64,000 bases of DNA from Flavobacterium sp. ov086 (GTDB taxonomy: Bacteria; Bacteroidota; Bacteroidia; Flavobacteriales; Flavobacteriaceae), in assembly GCF_900187965.1 (NCBI RefSeq), contig NZ_FZNL01000020.1, forward strand, positions 1 to 64,000, given 5' to 3'. The position numbers and the translations under genes are program-made. Positions 33,401 through 40,666 of the stretch are shown piece by piece. The notes beneath the pieces were generated by a model. It did not search any database, had not been told where the DNA came from, and saw nothing but the letters and a program-made list of their open reading frames with translations. Position 1 is the first letter of the stretch; each line of letters begins with the position of its first letter.

Positions 33401-33850
33401 TGATAAATTTTCTGCTTTTGATAAACCAGAGGATGTGCTGGCTTCTTGTTTTTTGTAGATCACAACATTCTTATCCACCTGTCTGTATGCCAGATTACTT
33501 CCCTGTAATACAGTGGTCAAGATTTCACTTACACTCCTAAAGCCTTTGGGTGTATTTATTTTCGGAAAATCTTTTATAAGCTGCGGCTGGTAAGCAAAGA
33601 GTAATCCGGTTTTTTTCTCAATGCTTTTAAAGAGCGTTTTTATATCCTGATTGTGAAGTTCCACATCAACGGATATTGTTTCAAGACTCTGGCCACTCAT
33701 TTCATTGGCGAAAACCATATGGGTGCCGCAGGTCAGTAAGAAAAGGTGGAATAAACTGATTCGCATGATCTTTAGAGTTTTTTTTGAAAGACGGAATAAA
33801 GAAGTTTTCTTTTCCCTTTCAAACGTGGTTGTTTTACAGCGTAATTTCAT
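30458..33850 (-). CDS. SusC/RagA-family TonB-dependent transporter with N-terminal STN signalling domain
   Basis: An 1130-residue outer-membrane transporter. After a long N-terminus and signal sequence (FANEMSG around residue 50), residues about 60-135 form an STN/secretin-like domain that contacts FecR. Next comes a carboxypeptidase-regulatory-like repeat (GQILDENGNPLPGVSILLVG, about 155-235), the TonB-box-like DEVVIIGYG, the plug with SLQGRTPGVFV and IRGRNSI, and a 22-strand barrel ending TLGTQFTF. The STN domain marks a cell-surface signalling system with the FecR and ECF sigma genes upstream. The ligand is unknown. The downstream M16 peptidase favours a peptide over a glycan, but this is inference. 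Confidence 0.93.
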   Translation of the reverse strand: MKLRCKTTTFEREKKTSLFRLSKKTLKIMRISLFHLFLLTCGTHMVFANEMSGQSLETISVDVELHNQDIKTLFKSIEKKTGLLFAYQPQLIKDFPKINTPKGFRSVSEILTTVLQGSNLAYRQVDKNVVIYKKQEASTSSGLSKAENLSENERTLTGQILDENGNPLPGVSILLVGSNKQGVSDFDGHFYLDLPSGKHVLKVSYLGYKTQEVTIENQTSITIKLQSDLAKLDEVVIIGYGTTTKRTSTGSVTKITSSDIEKQPITNILQSLQGRTPGVFVSQTSGYAGSNINISIRGRNSIAGDNLPLYVVDGVPYIGDDIKEQVQSDQIIRGAQKSTSPLNILNPNDIESIEILKDADATAIYGSRGANGVVLITTKKGESGKTVFTINTNSGISEVAHQIKTLDTPTYLNMLSTALTNSKASPSNFSNGIALTQWDQTAQTNWQEKLIGGAANFNDFSASLKGGSETTNFLLSAAYHKETTVLPGDFGYNKFSTNFNINHSTLNKKLKLGASVIFSTDQNKLPFFDMTNYAVSTAPNRPIYNEDGTLYWSPTYFTDINPIGALSRSVEDKGNNLITSFSIQYQIAKGFSFKTDLGYGRAQMISKQILPASGMNHVYYENFGIDLDFSRSYTVSTNNTNNFTIDPQLNYTTALWKGNLTALVGGSWQNRKSEMPSYVSSSGYSSDNLIGIMGTATNVTAYNGSSEYKYASIFSRVNYNILNKYILNVNFRRDGSSRFGANNRYGNFGSVGAAWVFTEEDFLKGNSWLSFGKLRSSYGEVGSDAIGDYGYANTYSTSTYGVGNASMQATRIANPNYQWEVTKKFEAALDFGFLNDRISFSAAYYRNLSGNQLVNATLSPQAGFTSYQANLAAEVENKGWEFTLNTTNVHTKNLNWSTSFNISTNSNKLLSFNNIENSSYYTTYVVGNPLSSIYLYNYTGVNANGVSQFTDANGDGRISSGFAQTGNGDRQYFGASYPKYYGGLQNSISYKAFSLDFLFQFVKQNGRNLMSFTALQPGYPYGIANYQVDEYNEYLAQGHTLQSNYLPSFANYAGSNATIVDASYIKLKNVSASYTIPLDQTTRNFIQNVRLSLQGQNLVTFTKYKGFDPETQGIVLPPMRTITLGTQFTF

Positions 33851-33900
33851 AAATTTGCATGTTTTTTAATGGTTACTAGGATTAATTATTAAGATTCACT

Positions 33901-33926
33901 GCCATCTGGTGTCGGAGCCAGGTGGC
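33901..33926 (+). terminator. Hairpin between FecR and SusC genes
   Basis: GCCATCTGG (33901-33909) pairs with CCAGGTGGC (33918-33926; one wobble), followed on the plus strand by AATTTTTTT. As read on the plus strand it looks like a terminator opposing antisense transcription. On the minus strand it is an intercistronic stem in the 98-base FecR-SusC gap, where a separate sigma-dependent promoter for SusC may also lie. Confidence 0.55.
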
Positions 33927-33948
33927 AATTTTTTTGGTATTCGTTTTT

Positions 33949-34992
33949 TTACTGACAACCTTTTCCTTCCAGGACAATAGAGCCATTTGAGTTATAATGG
34001 TAATTTGCCTCGATAACACTGCATACTACCTTAAGAATATGCTCAAGATCTTCATCGTTTAGGAAACTGGCTGTTATTCTACAATTTTTAATATCTTGAT
34101 TTGAAAGTGTAATAGAGACTTTGTATTTTTGGGATATAAGAGAAGTGGCTTCTTCCATGTTGATATTGTCAAGAATCAGGTAGTTACTTTTCCATGCTGT
34201 TGCAATTTCAACCTTAACCTTCTTTTGTTCAAAGTCCAGCGTGTTCTTATTTACCGTAATTTGCTCGTTAGGGGTAATCACACCGTATATTTTCTGGGTA
34301 TCTCCAACTTGTACTTTTCCACGTTCTACGGTAACTTTGATCTTATCGGATTCTCCATAGGCATTTATATTAAAAGCTGTACCCAAAACTTTGGTACTTA
34401 CTTTTCCAGTGTGTACAATAAATGGCTTTTTCTCATTTCGTTTAATATCAAAATAAGCTTCTCCTAAGAGGGTAACTTCTCTGATTGTATCATTAAAAGC
34501 TTTTTGATCGTACTCAATACTACTGTTATCATTAAGAATGATAGTACTTCCATCGGGCAGATGTATAACTTGTTTTCCGTTAAATGCAAGTATGTCTTTT
34601 TTAGCAATTGTATTTTCCTTAATGGTTATACTTGGAAGGGAGGACTGCTCTTTATAAAAAAAGACACTGCCAAGGGCTATCAGCACTGTAATAGTTGCAG
34701 CGGCATAGATAAAATACAAAGATGATTTTCTTTTTTTCCTTTTTTGCTGTATGGAAATTATTGGAGGTATAGCTGTAGGTTGAGATAAAATTTGCTTTAG
34801 GATGTGCTCATCTTTTTGCTGGTCAATGCTATCGGTGGCTACATTTTCTTGTAATAAGGCATAAATTTTTTCTTTTATAAAATCATCATGCTCGTCGGAT
34901 TTTATCTCCTGCATGAGTCGATTTAGTTCTGCTTGGGAAAGGGTATTTTGCAGATAACCTTCAACTAATTTTTCGAATATTTCTTTTTTCAT
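33949..34992 (-). CDS. FecR-type anti-sigma factor
   Basis: A 347-residue inner-membrane regulator. The N-terminal cytoplasmic part (about residues 1-87) should bind the sigma factor, and a single transmembrane helix lies at about 90-112 (FIYAAATITVLIALGSVFF). The periplasmic FecR domain follows (about 120-235; LPDGSTIILNDNSSIEY, GEAYFDI, VLGTAFNI) with a C-terminal DUF4974-type domain (about 265-345). It relays ligand binding at the SusC STN domain to the sigma factor encoded upstream. It lies between the sigma gene (215-base gap) and SusC (98-base gap). Confidence 0.93.
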   Translation of the reverse strand: MKKEIFEKLVEGYLQNTLSQAELNRLMQEIKSDEHDDFIKEKIYALLQENVATDSIDQQKDEHILKQILSQPTAIPPIISIQQKRKKRKSSLYFIYAAATITVLIALGSVFFYKEQSSLPSITIKENTIAKKDILAFNGKQVIHLPDGSTIILNDNSSIEYDQKAFNDTIREVTLLGEAYFDIKRNEKKPFIVHTGKVSTKVLGTAFNINAYGESDKIKVTVERGKVQVGDTQKIYGVITPNEQITVNKNTLDFEQKKVKVEIATAWKSNYLILDNINMEEATSLISQKYKVSITLSNQDIKNCRITASFLNDEDLEHILKVVCSVIEANYHYNSNGSIVLEGKGCQ

Positions 34993-35207
34993 CTCCTTAT
35001 AATTACTTTTTTAAAACTTAGTTTGAGCGATTTAATTGAAAAAAAACGAGCAATATTTACTGTATCGTTTTAAATATTAATGTTTCAATTAAGGGCGCTT
35101 TATTAGGTAGACTATAAAAAAGTAAAAACGGAGTAGTTAGAAGTTAAAAAAAAGTAAATAAATTTTAAAATAAAAGATAGTGTACTGGTAGTTAAGGTTT
35201 TGAAAAG

Positions 35208-35795
35208 TTAATTTTGTGTAAAAAAATACCCTAAAAGGATAAAGCTAATGTGGTTGGTAAGCTTAATTCGGATAAATTTTAAGGCTAGTGCTAGATGTTT
35301 TTTAGCGGTCGTTGCCGAGATGTTAAGAAGTTCTCCTATTTGCTGGTAATTTAGGTCTTCCTCTTTGGCCATTCGATATACTTTTTGCTGTTGGGGAGGA
35401 AGTTGTTTAATTATTTCATTTAAAAGCGACGTAAATTCTTCTTCCTCTAAAGGGGCATCTGTATGGTCAAATGAAATATCAGTATAATTAAATTTACTTT
35501 TTAAAGTAGTTTCTTTGGCAATTTGTTTTAGCATACTAAAAATATGATTGCGGGCTACAACAAAAATGTAACTTTCAAAATGAGCAATATCGGTTAACGT
35601 TTCTTTTTTTAACCAAATTTTTAGAAATACATCTTGCACTACCTCTTCGGATAAGGTTCTTGATTTGGTTATTTTTAAGGCGCAGGAATAAACTACATTT
35701 TTATAGCGATTGTATAAGTCTGTAAAGGCCCGCTCGCTTCCTTTAGATAACTCATCTAGAAGTTGGTTTTGGTTAGAACTGGAATCTACAGACAT
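35208..35795 (-). CDS. ECF sigma factor (FecI-like)
   Basis: A 195-residue RNA polymerase sigma-70 factor of the ECF type used in Bacteroidota SusCD signalling. Region 2 is visible at about residues 18-85 (LYNRYKNVVYSCALKITKSR, then EVVQDVFLKIW) and region 4 at about 120-175 (LPPQQQKVYRMAKEEDLNYQQIGELLNIS followed by an HTH). The C-terminus is unusually hydrophobic (FILLGYFF). It is held by the FecR protein encoded next and is expected to drive transcription of the SusC-SusD-ABC-M16 genes. Confidence 0.93.
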   Translation of the reverse strand: MSVDSSSNQNQLLDELSKGSERAFTDLYNRYKNVVYSCALKITKSRTLSEEVVQDVFLKIWLKKETLTDIAHFESYIFVVARNHIFSMLKQIAKETTLKSKFNYTDISFDHTDAPLEEEEFTSLLNEIIKQLPPQQQKVYRMAKEEDLNYQQIGELLNISATTAKKHLALALKFIRIKLTNHISFILLGYFFTQN

Positions 35796-35870
35796 TGGTT
35801 ATTTAATTTTGTAAAAGGCTAATTAGGATATCATTTTTTGATTTCAGGTCTCTATAGTTATTTTTTGGTT

Positions 35871-36284
35871 CTATTTTTTTATTGATAATTCTTTTTGGTC
35901 ACCTGCCAGGTAAATGGCCAAGACTACCAGATTCGTTTTTTCATTATTAGTACCTTTATGATAGATGTTATAAGACTCAGCAAAGCAGGTATTTTCCTTG
36001 TATTGTGTCACTTTGTGGTCCTCTGTTTCAACTGTCAGTGTACCTTCTAGGATATAGGAGAATACGGGAATCTCGTGCTTGTGCCAACCTGTGGTCTCTC
36101 CGGGAGGAAAGGTAATTTTCATCACACTTACCTTGGCATCTTTGACATTAGGATATTGAATTTTCTGGCCCATGCTGTTCAGGTCTGACTGTAATAGTTT
36201 TTCGATGATTAGTTTGTCGCTATATTGGGCTTTGGCACCAAAACTCAGCATTAAAAAAAGCGCTGGAAATAACTTGTGTGTCAT
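35871..36284 (-). CDS. Exported cupin-domain protein
   Basis: A 137-residue protein with signal peptide (MTHKLFPALFLMLSFGAKAQ) and a single conserved cupin barrel. The first cupin motif carries the metal-ligand pair in GWHKHEIPVFSYILEGTLTVE (His about 68 and 70). The second motif keeps NIYHKGTNNE with one His. Small exported cupins of this kind have no settled reaction. Array promoter 6 lies upstream, linking it to the FNR-like regulon. It is not co-directional in close spacing with the sigma factor, so it is a single-gene unit. Confidence 0.8.
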   Translation of the reverse strand: MTHKLFPALFLMLSFGAKAQYSDKLIIEKLLQSDLNSMGQKIQYPNVKDAKVSVMKITFPPGETTGWHKHEIPVFSYILEGTLTVETEDHKVTQYKENTCFAESYNIYHKGTNNEKTNLVVLAIYLAGDQKELSIKK

Positions 36285-36362
36285 GTTTGTAAGTTTTTAA
36301 TTATGAATAGGTTATCAAAGGTCTTTTTTTACTTTGAAGGTTTTAAAGGTCTTTAATATTTT

Positions 36363-36454
36363 CAAAGATGAGAAAATCTCTGCCTTTGAAGTATTGAACT
36401 AATTTAAGATTTACTCTTAATCTATGTTAAGGTTGTTTATTGAACACCACTTAA
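36363..36454 (-). promoter_or_regulatory. Array promoter 6: three FNR-like boxes plus -7 element, for the cupin gene
   Basis: Boxes start (plus coordinates) at 36393 (ATTGAACTAATTTAAG), 36416 (CTTAATCTATGTTAAG) and 36439 (ATTGAACACCACTTAA), exactly 23 bp apart. On the minus strand the -7 element CATCTTTG (36370-36363) begins 22 bp after the proximal box. The cupin ATG is at 36284. Confidence 0.8.
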
Positions 36455-36497
36455 GATTTTGTGAGATTTACTGAGCCAAAAATATAGGCTATGTTCT

Positions 36498-36531
36498 AAA
36501 AAAATACCCACTCTGTAGTAAAGCGGGTATC
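36498..36531 (-). terminator. Terminator of the hydrolase/LigB/SnoaL group
   Basis: ATACCC (36504-36509) pairs with GGGTAT (36525-36530), and the A-run to the left reads as a T-run on the minus strand. It lies just downstream of the hydrolase stop at 36562. Confidence 0.7.
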
Positions 36532-36561
36532 TTTTAGGATGTACTGGAAAGTAGGAAATTT

Positions 36562-37302
36562 TCAGTGGTCTAAATTTGTTTTCAGCCACAGGTTTACATC
36601 ATCAAACATCTGCTTGTTTATTGTATGACCTTCATCGTAGGGATGAAAATCGGGTTTTATACCCTTTGACTCAAGATATGCCAGAGCATCAGTTGCAAAT
36701 GGAAAATGAAGTACTGCATCTTGTTTGCCGTGTGAAATGAAAACCTTAAGTTTTTCAAGACGTTTTGGATCTGCAACAAGAGGCTTAACCTCGGGAAGTA
36801 GTCTGCCACTCATTACGGCAATCCCTTTAATTTTTTCAGGTTCGGTAAGTGCTACGCTGTAACTCATTATGCCTCCCTGACTAAAGCCCATCAAATAAAC
36901 CTGTTTATCGTCAAAATCGTGTTCATTTTTAAGACTTTCAATAAAATTCAAAATACTTACTCTTGCCGCCTCGGCCTGTTGTTCATTGATTTGTGGATGT
37001 CCACTTGTAAAGTTTACCTGAAACCAGGCAAAACTCTCAGAGCCAAGGGTAAGGGGGCCACGTGCTGATACTACTAAAAAATTATCCGGGAGATCATTGG
37101 CAAAAGAAAAAAGGTTTTGCTCATTTCCTCCCACACCATGTAGTAGTAAAAGTAAAGGAGGGTGTGCTGTTTTGATCTTGGGCTGTCTTACCAGATAATG
37201 TAATGTTGTTTTTTCTTTGCTGGAATTCATAATTGTAAAGCTAAAGATTGAAATTAAAATAAGGATACCAATGGATATCCATAAAGATGTATTGCGGATC
37301 AT
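36562..37302 (-). CDS. Membrane-anchored alpha/beta hydrolase, phospholipase/carboxylesterase family
   Basis: A 246-residue serine esterase with an N-terminal hydrophobic anchor (WISIGILILISIFSFTIM). The oxyanion region is LLHGVGGNEQNL (about residues 54-64), the nucleophile elbow is GFSQGG (about S141), the acid is in HGKQDAV, and the His is in YDEGHTI near the C-terminus. The YpfH/carboxylesterase family acts on short acyl esters. Its ATG overlaps the stop of the LigB-type dioxygenase gene by 2 bases (ATGA), indicating tight co-translation. The two products may act on the same compound outside the cytoplasm. Confidence 0.82.
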   Translation of the reverse strand: MIRNTSLWISIGILILISIFSFTIMNSSKEKTTLHYLVRQPKIKTAHPPLLLLLHGVGGNEQNLFSFANDLPDNFLVVSARGPLTLGSESFAWFQVNFTSGHPQINEQQAEAARVSILNFIESLKNEHDFDDKQVYLMGFSQGGIMSYSVALTEPEKIKGIAVMSGRLLPEVKPLVADPKRLEKLKVFISHGKQDAVLHFPFATDALAYLESKGIKPDFHPYDEGHTINKQMFDDVNLWLKTNLDH

Positions 37303-38189
37303 GCCTTGTCTATTTTTACAGAGAGCATATTGAGTGATCCCGCGACTATGGCATCATTAAAAACAGTTGCTTTTTCATCTTTTTCACGAAGTGCTAAGGT
37401 GTAGAGCAGTGGAATATAATGTTCCGGAGTAGGTACGGCAAGCTGGAATTCACGACCTTGTTTATCAAAATCGATAAGAGATTGATGGTCCCCTTCGATA
37501 ATCATTTTTTTCATTTTTTCATTGGCAATATGTGCCCATTCGAATGCATATCCCGGGGTCATCATTTTATCCCATGCTGCGAGTTGCAGATTGTGCACAG
37601 AGTTACCGCTTCCTACAATAAGAACGCCTTTGTGTCTTAATGCGGCAAGTTCTTTTGCAAGTTCATAATGATAAGAAGCAGGCTGGGTATAATCAATACT
37701 CATTTCGACCACTGGAATATCAGCGTTGGGATACAGGAATTTTATCACCGACCAACAGCCGTGATCAAGCCCCCATTCATTACTTAGTCCAACAGAAGTA
37801 GAAGTTATGAGCTGCTGCGTTTCCAGGGCAAGTTCAGGACTTCCAGGTGCTGGATATTGAACATCAAAGAGCTTTTGTGGGAAGCCACCAAAATCATGGA
37901 TAGTTTGGGGCTTTTGCATTGCTGTGACAAAAGTTCCTTTGGTTTCCCAGTGTGCCGATATACAAAGAATAGCCCTTGGTTTTGGTAATGTTTTTGCGAT
38001 TTGCTCAAACCCTTGGGTAAAACTATTATCGGCAAGAGCATTCATGGGATTCCCATGCCCGAGAAAAAGAACCGGCATTCGCTCTGTTGCACCAAAAGCA
38101 TCGGTTGCTGTTTTAAGGGAGCTGAGCTGCATTGCTGCAGCTCCCAATGGTAAAATGGCCATGGTTTTAAGAAAATTTTTTCTGTCCAT
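37299..38189 (-). CDS. LigB/DODA-type extradiol dioxygenase (YgiD-like) with export signal
   Basis: A 296-residue class III extradiol dioxygenase related to 4,5-DOPA dioxygenase. Metal-ligand histidines are visible in LGHGNPMNA (about H45), ISAHWE (about H80) and GSGNSVHNL (about H199). The first about 25 residues (MDRKNFLKTMAILPLGAAAM) form a signal-like segment that cytoplasmic YgiD lacks, so a periplasmic location is likely. The family opens the ring of catechols using Fe(II) or Zn(II). It lies between a SnoaL-like exported protein (12-base gap) and an anchored esterase (overlap), suggesting a periplasmic pathway acting on an aromatic compound. Confidence 0.85.
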   Translation of the reverse strand: MDRKNFLKTMAILPLGAAAMQLSSLKTATDAFGATERMPVLFLGHGNPMNALADNSFTQGFEQIAKTLPKPRAILCISAHWETKGTFVTAMQKPQTIHDFGGFPQKLFDVQYPAPGSPELALETQQLITSTSVGLSNEWGLDHGCWSVIKFLYPNADIPVVEMSIDYTQPASYHYELAKELAALRHKGVLIVGSGNSVHNLQLAAWDKMMTPGYAFEWAHIANEKMKKMIIEGDHQSLIDFDKQGREFQLAVPTPEHYIPLLYTLALREKDEKATVFNDAIVAGSLNMLSVKIDKA

Positions 38190-38201
38190 TTTTCACCTTA
38201 T

Positions 38202-38765
38202 TTATTTGCCTAATATCTGATCCATATAGGATTTATTATCCCAGAAAAGATATTCTTCCTGCATTACACCATTTTCCCAAACTCCAATGGTTGCCATCGG
38301 AAGCTTGAATTTTTTACCTGTAGGCTGTATAAAAGTACCATCTCCTGCGGGCATAGGGGCTGTGAAAGTACCTTCCATGTAACCCATTACAGCGGTAAGA
38401 TTGCCTGAACCGATTTTATATGGGTGTTCTTTAATACGGGTGTCAGGAGCATAGACAAACATAGCATCAAGAGTTTTGATATGCTGTTCCAAACCTACCT
38501 CAGTATGACCGTCAGGAAAATGTACTTTAATGTTCTTTGCATGACTCTCGTGCAAACGTTTCCAATCACGGTTACTAAAGACCGTATAATCTAAAGTGTC
38601 AAAAGTTTCAAGGTGTTTGGCTACTTGAGCATTGGCAGCTGTAAGTTCCTTAATTTGTTTTACCAAATCAGCCTTATCTTCTTTTTTTTGTGCAAAAACA
38701 CTAGTGCTTAGAGCTGTAAATACTAGTACTGCACCTACTAATTGTTTTGAAATTGAATTTTTCAT
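38202..38765 (-). CDS. Exported SnoaL-like (ester cyclase family) protein
   Basis: A 187-residue protein with signal peptide (ending STSVFAQ, about residue 26) and a SnoaL/NTF2-like fold (about 55-180; NRDWKRLHESHAKNIKVHFPDGHTEVGLEQHIKTLDAMF). Related proteins cyclise polyketide esters, but most Bacteroidota members are uncharacterised. It is the first gene of a three-gene set with a LigB dioxygenase and esterase. A -7-like CAATTTTG lies on the minus strand at 38796-38789, with a tandem GTAACG-GTAACG at 38812-38823 just upstream, possibly the site for the adjacent AraC regulator. Confidence 0.75.
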   Translation of the reverse strand: MKNSISKQLVGAVLVFTALSTSVFAQKKEDKADLVKQIKELTAANAQVAKHLETFDTLDYTVFSNRDWKRLHESHAKNIKVHFPDGHTEVGLEQHIKTLDAMFVYAPDTRIKEHPYKIGSGNLTAVMGYMEGTFTAPMPAGDGTFIQPTGKKFKLPMATIGVWENGVMQEEYLFWDNKSYMDQILGK

Positions 38766-38811
38766 AATGTATCATTTTTTTATTAATGCAAAATTGCAAT
38801 TATTGGAAAGA

Positions 38812-38823
38812 GTAACGGTAACG
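38812..38823 (-). promoter_or_regulatory. Tandem hexamer GTAACG upstream of the SnoaL/LigB operon
   Basis: Two adjacent GTAACG copies sit 16 bp upstream of a -7-like element (CAATTTTG on the minus strand, 38796-38789). AraC proteins bind direct repeats and the AraC gene is adjacent at 38848, so this is a plausible but unproven operator. Confidence 0.3.
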
Positions 38824-38847
38824 CTTTTGGGAAGAATGGTTGTGTTT

Positions 38848-39678
38848 TTAGGAAAGAAGTTTCTGCATTTCTTCTCTAAACTCAGTGGGAGTGAGTCCCG
38901 CTTTACGTTTGAAGGCATGTGTGAAATAAGTTTTTTCATTAAATCCTAATTCATAACCTATTTCAGCTACATTTTTATCGGTGGAGATCAGTAGGTTTTT
39001 GGCCTGGGTAAGCTTTCGTATTTCGATAATTTCAGAAACGCTTTGCTGGAGGATATTCTGGCAGATAAGATTTAGATTTCTGGTGGTCATAAAAAGGCGG
39101 TCAGCATAAAAATTGACATCTTTTGCTTCTGTATAATGTTCTTCTAAAAGTCTTAGGAAATTTTTAAAAGTTGTACCTTGTATCTTCTTAGACTCATCAT
39201 CATTCAAATTGAGCTTTCGCCTTTCTGATTCCACGATGGTAAAAAGGGCACTTAATAATTGCCTGATTACGGCAAAGTCAGGAGCATCTTGTTGGTATTC
39301 ATCAAAGATTATTTTACAGATGGTGTCTAATTTGTTAAAACAGATATTGCTTTGCATTGAAATATTGGCCTTTTCGTGGAATGATGCATAAAGACTGAAG
39401 GTAGTCTCTGCAATAAATTCACTTTTGAATCTCAGTACCCACATATCGCACTGGTTGTCCTTTACAAGGGGCCTTACTCGATGAATTTTTCCCTGTGTTA
39501 CAAAACTAATAAAAGGGGCATCCATCAAACGGGATTTAAAATCGATAAAATGTTCAAGCTGGCCTTTTCCACCTATGATTAATTCTTCAAAATTATGGGC
39601 ATGGGGCTCATTTACAGAATGCATGATTTTCTGGGATTCTGCAGCAGTAATACGAAACATATTAAATATTTCAGTCAT
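38848..39678 (-). CDS. AraC-family transcriptional regulator
   Basis: A 276-residue regulator. The N-terminal sensing domain (about residues 1-150) includes a cupin-like start (HAHNFEELIIGGKGQLEHFI), and the C-terminal double helix-turn-helix spans about 175-275 (NVAEIGYELGFNEKTYFTHAFKRKAGLTPTEF in the second half). It is encoded just upstream of the SnoaL/LigB/esterase operon on the same strand and probably controls it. Array boxes at 39822-39883 lie upstream. On the minus strand a TAATTTTA (39799-39792) sits 22 bp from the distal box, so the array might also serve this gene, although AT-richness makes that weak. Confidence 0.88.
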   Translation of the reverse strand: MTEIFNMFRITAAESQKIMHSVNEPHAHNFEELIIGGKGQLEHFIDFKSRLMDAPFISFVTQGKIHRVRPLVKDNQCDMWVLRFKSEFIAETTFSLYASFHEKANISMQSNICFNKLDTICKIIFDEYQQDAPDFAVIRQLLSALFTIVESERRKLNLNDDESKKIQGTTFKNFLRLLEEHYTEAKDVNFYADRLFMTTRNLNLICQNILQQSVSEIIEIRKLTQAKNLLISTDKNVAEIGYELGFNEKTYFTHAFKRKAGLTPTEFREEMQKLLS

Positions 39679-39821
39679 AGTATGCTTTTTAAGAGTAGGT
39701 TAAAGGTAATTTTTTTTTAGATAGATCGCATAAAAGCAGCACTGTAAAGCGTGGTGAGCAAAGTGTACTATTGGGATTAAGAATTATGTTATAAAATTAT
39801 AAAATTATAAGATTGCGAATG

Positions 39822-39913
39822 CTTAATATAGATTAAGAAGTAGTATTGAACTAGATTAAGAGTATTTCTTAAACTCGTTTATAAGTGGCATGAGCAGTTT
39901 TGTTGCAATTTTG
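39822..39913 (+). promoter_or_regulatory. Array promoter 7: three FNR-like boxes plus -7 element, for the tautomerase operon
   Basis: Boxes start at 39822 (CTTAATATAGATTAAG), 39845 (ATTGAACTAGATTAAG) and 39868 (CTTAAACTCGTTTATA), exactly 23 bp apart. The -7 element CAATTTTG (39906-39913) begins 22 bp after the last. The tautomerase ATG is at 39986. The rest of the 307-base gap holds no gene. Confidence 0.85.
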
Positions 39914-39985
39914 TATCACAGAATAATCATTATAAAGACAATGATCAGCTGTAAAATTAAAGTCAAACATTTAAATAAGAAAAAC

Positions 39986-40207
39986 ATGCCACACGTAGTT
40001 GTAAAATTGTATCCCGGAACTTCTGAGGAACAAAAAGAAAAAATAGCACAAGAAATAACTCAGGTAATCATGAAAGGTGCCAACAAACCCGAGGCAGCTG
40101 TTTCTGTTGCTATCCTTGAGGTAGCCGAAGATATATGGATGCAGGAGGTATACGATAAAGAAATAAAGCCTAATATGGAAAAGCTTTATAAAAAGCCAGG
40201 GTATTAA
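39986..40207 (+). CDS. 4-oxalocrotonate-tautomerase-family protein
   Basis: A 73-residue protein of the tautomerase superfamily. The start MPHVVVKLYPG leaves Pro-1 after Met removal, the catalytic base of the family. TSEEQKEKIAQEITQVI is the usual first helix. The open frame extends to 39890, but only ATG 39986 places the proline at the N-terminus, so it is chosen with confidence. The family interconverts enol and keto forms in aromatic degradation or has promiscuous activity. It leads an apparent operon with an NTF2-like protein, quinone-reductase-like MDR and SDR, all after array promoter 7. Confidence 0.88.
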   Translation: MPHVVVKLYPGTSEEQKEKIAQEITQVIMKGANKPEAAVSVAILEVAEDIWMQEVYDKEIKPNMEKLYKKPGY

Positions 40208-40250
40208 ATACCTGTTTGTACAAAGGTTTAATTAAACGAGCCATAAAGAT

Positions 40251-40646
40251 ATGAATTATCAAAAAGAAAAAGAAGCTGTAAGTGCAGTATTGGGTGATTT
40301 TGCCCAAGCATTAAATACAGGCCAGTCGATAGCTATCCCGGAGTTTTTTGCTCAGGATGGTGTATTTATACCCGAGGGTATGAAAACGATTCTTGGACGA
40401 GATCAATTAGGGAAAACTGATAAAGGTTATCTCAGACGATCTGATTTTAAAATTAGCTATACTCTTAAGGACATTACAATAGACGGTCAATATGCTTTTG
40501 TAGAAGCCCTGGCTACTACAACGGAAAAACGGGTTTCGGATTTAAAGCTTGAAAAGAAAACCAGCACGGATTTTTTTGTTCTTAAATTCACAGAAGAACA
40601 TTGGAAAATTTACCGTTATGTTTTTAATAATGTTCGTTATGCGTAG
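40251..40646 (+). CDS. SnoaL/NTF2-like protein (cytoplasmic)
   Basis: A 131-residue protein with an NTF2-like fold and no signal peptide: the N-terminal helix EKEAVSAVLGDFAQALNTG, the FFAQDGVFIPEG strand, and the long sheet ending HWKIYRYVFNN. It resembles DUF4440/SgcJ-type proteins. No catalytic residues can be assigned. It is 43 bases after the tautomerase and 20 bases before the MDR gene, so it is co-transcribed with both. It is the third SnoaL/NTF2-type protein of the window, each next to oxidoreductases or hydrolases. Confidence 0.75.
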   Translation: MNYQKEKEAVSAVLGDFAQALNTGQSIAIPEFFAQDGVFIPEGMKTILGRDQLGKTDKGYLRRSDFKISYTLKDITIDGQYAFVEALATTTEKRVSDLKLEKKTSTDFFVLKFTEEHWKIYRYVFNNVRYA

Positions 40647-40666
40647 CTAATTAAAATAAAGGGCGA

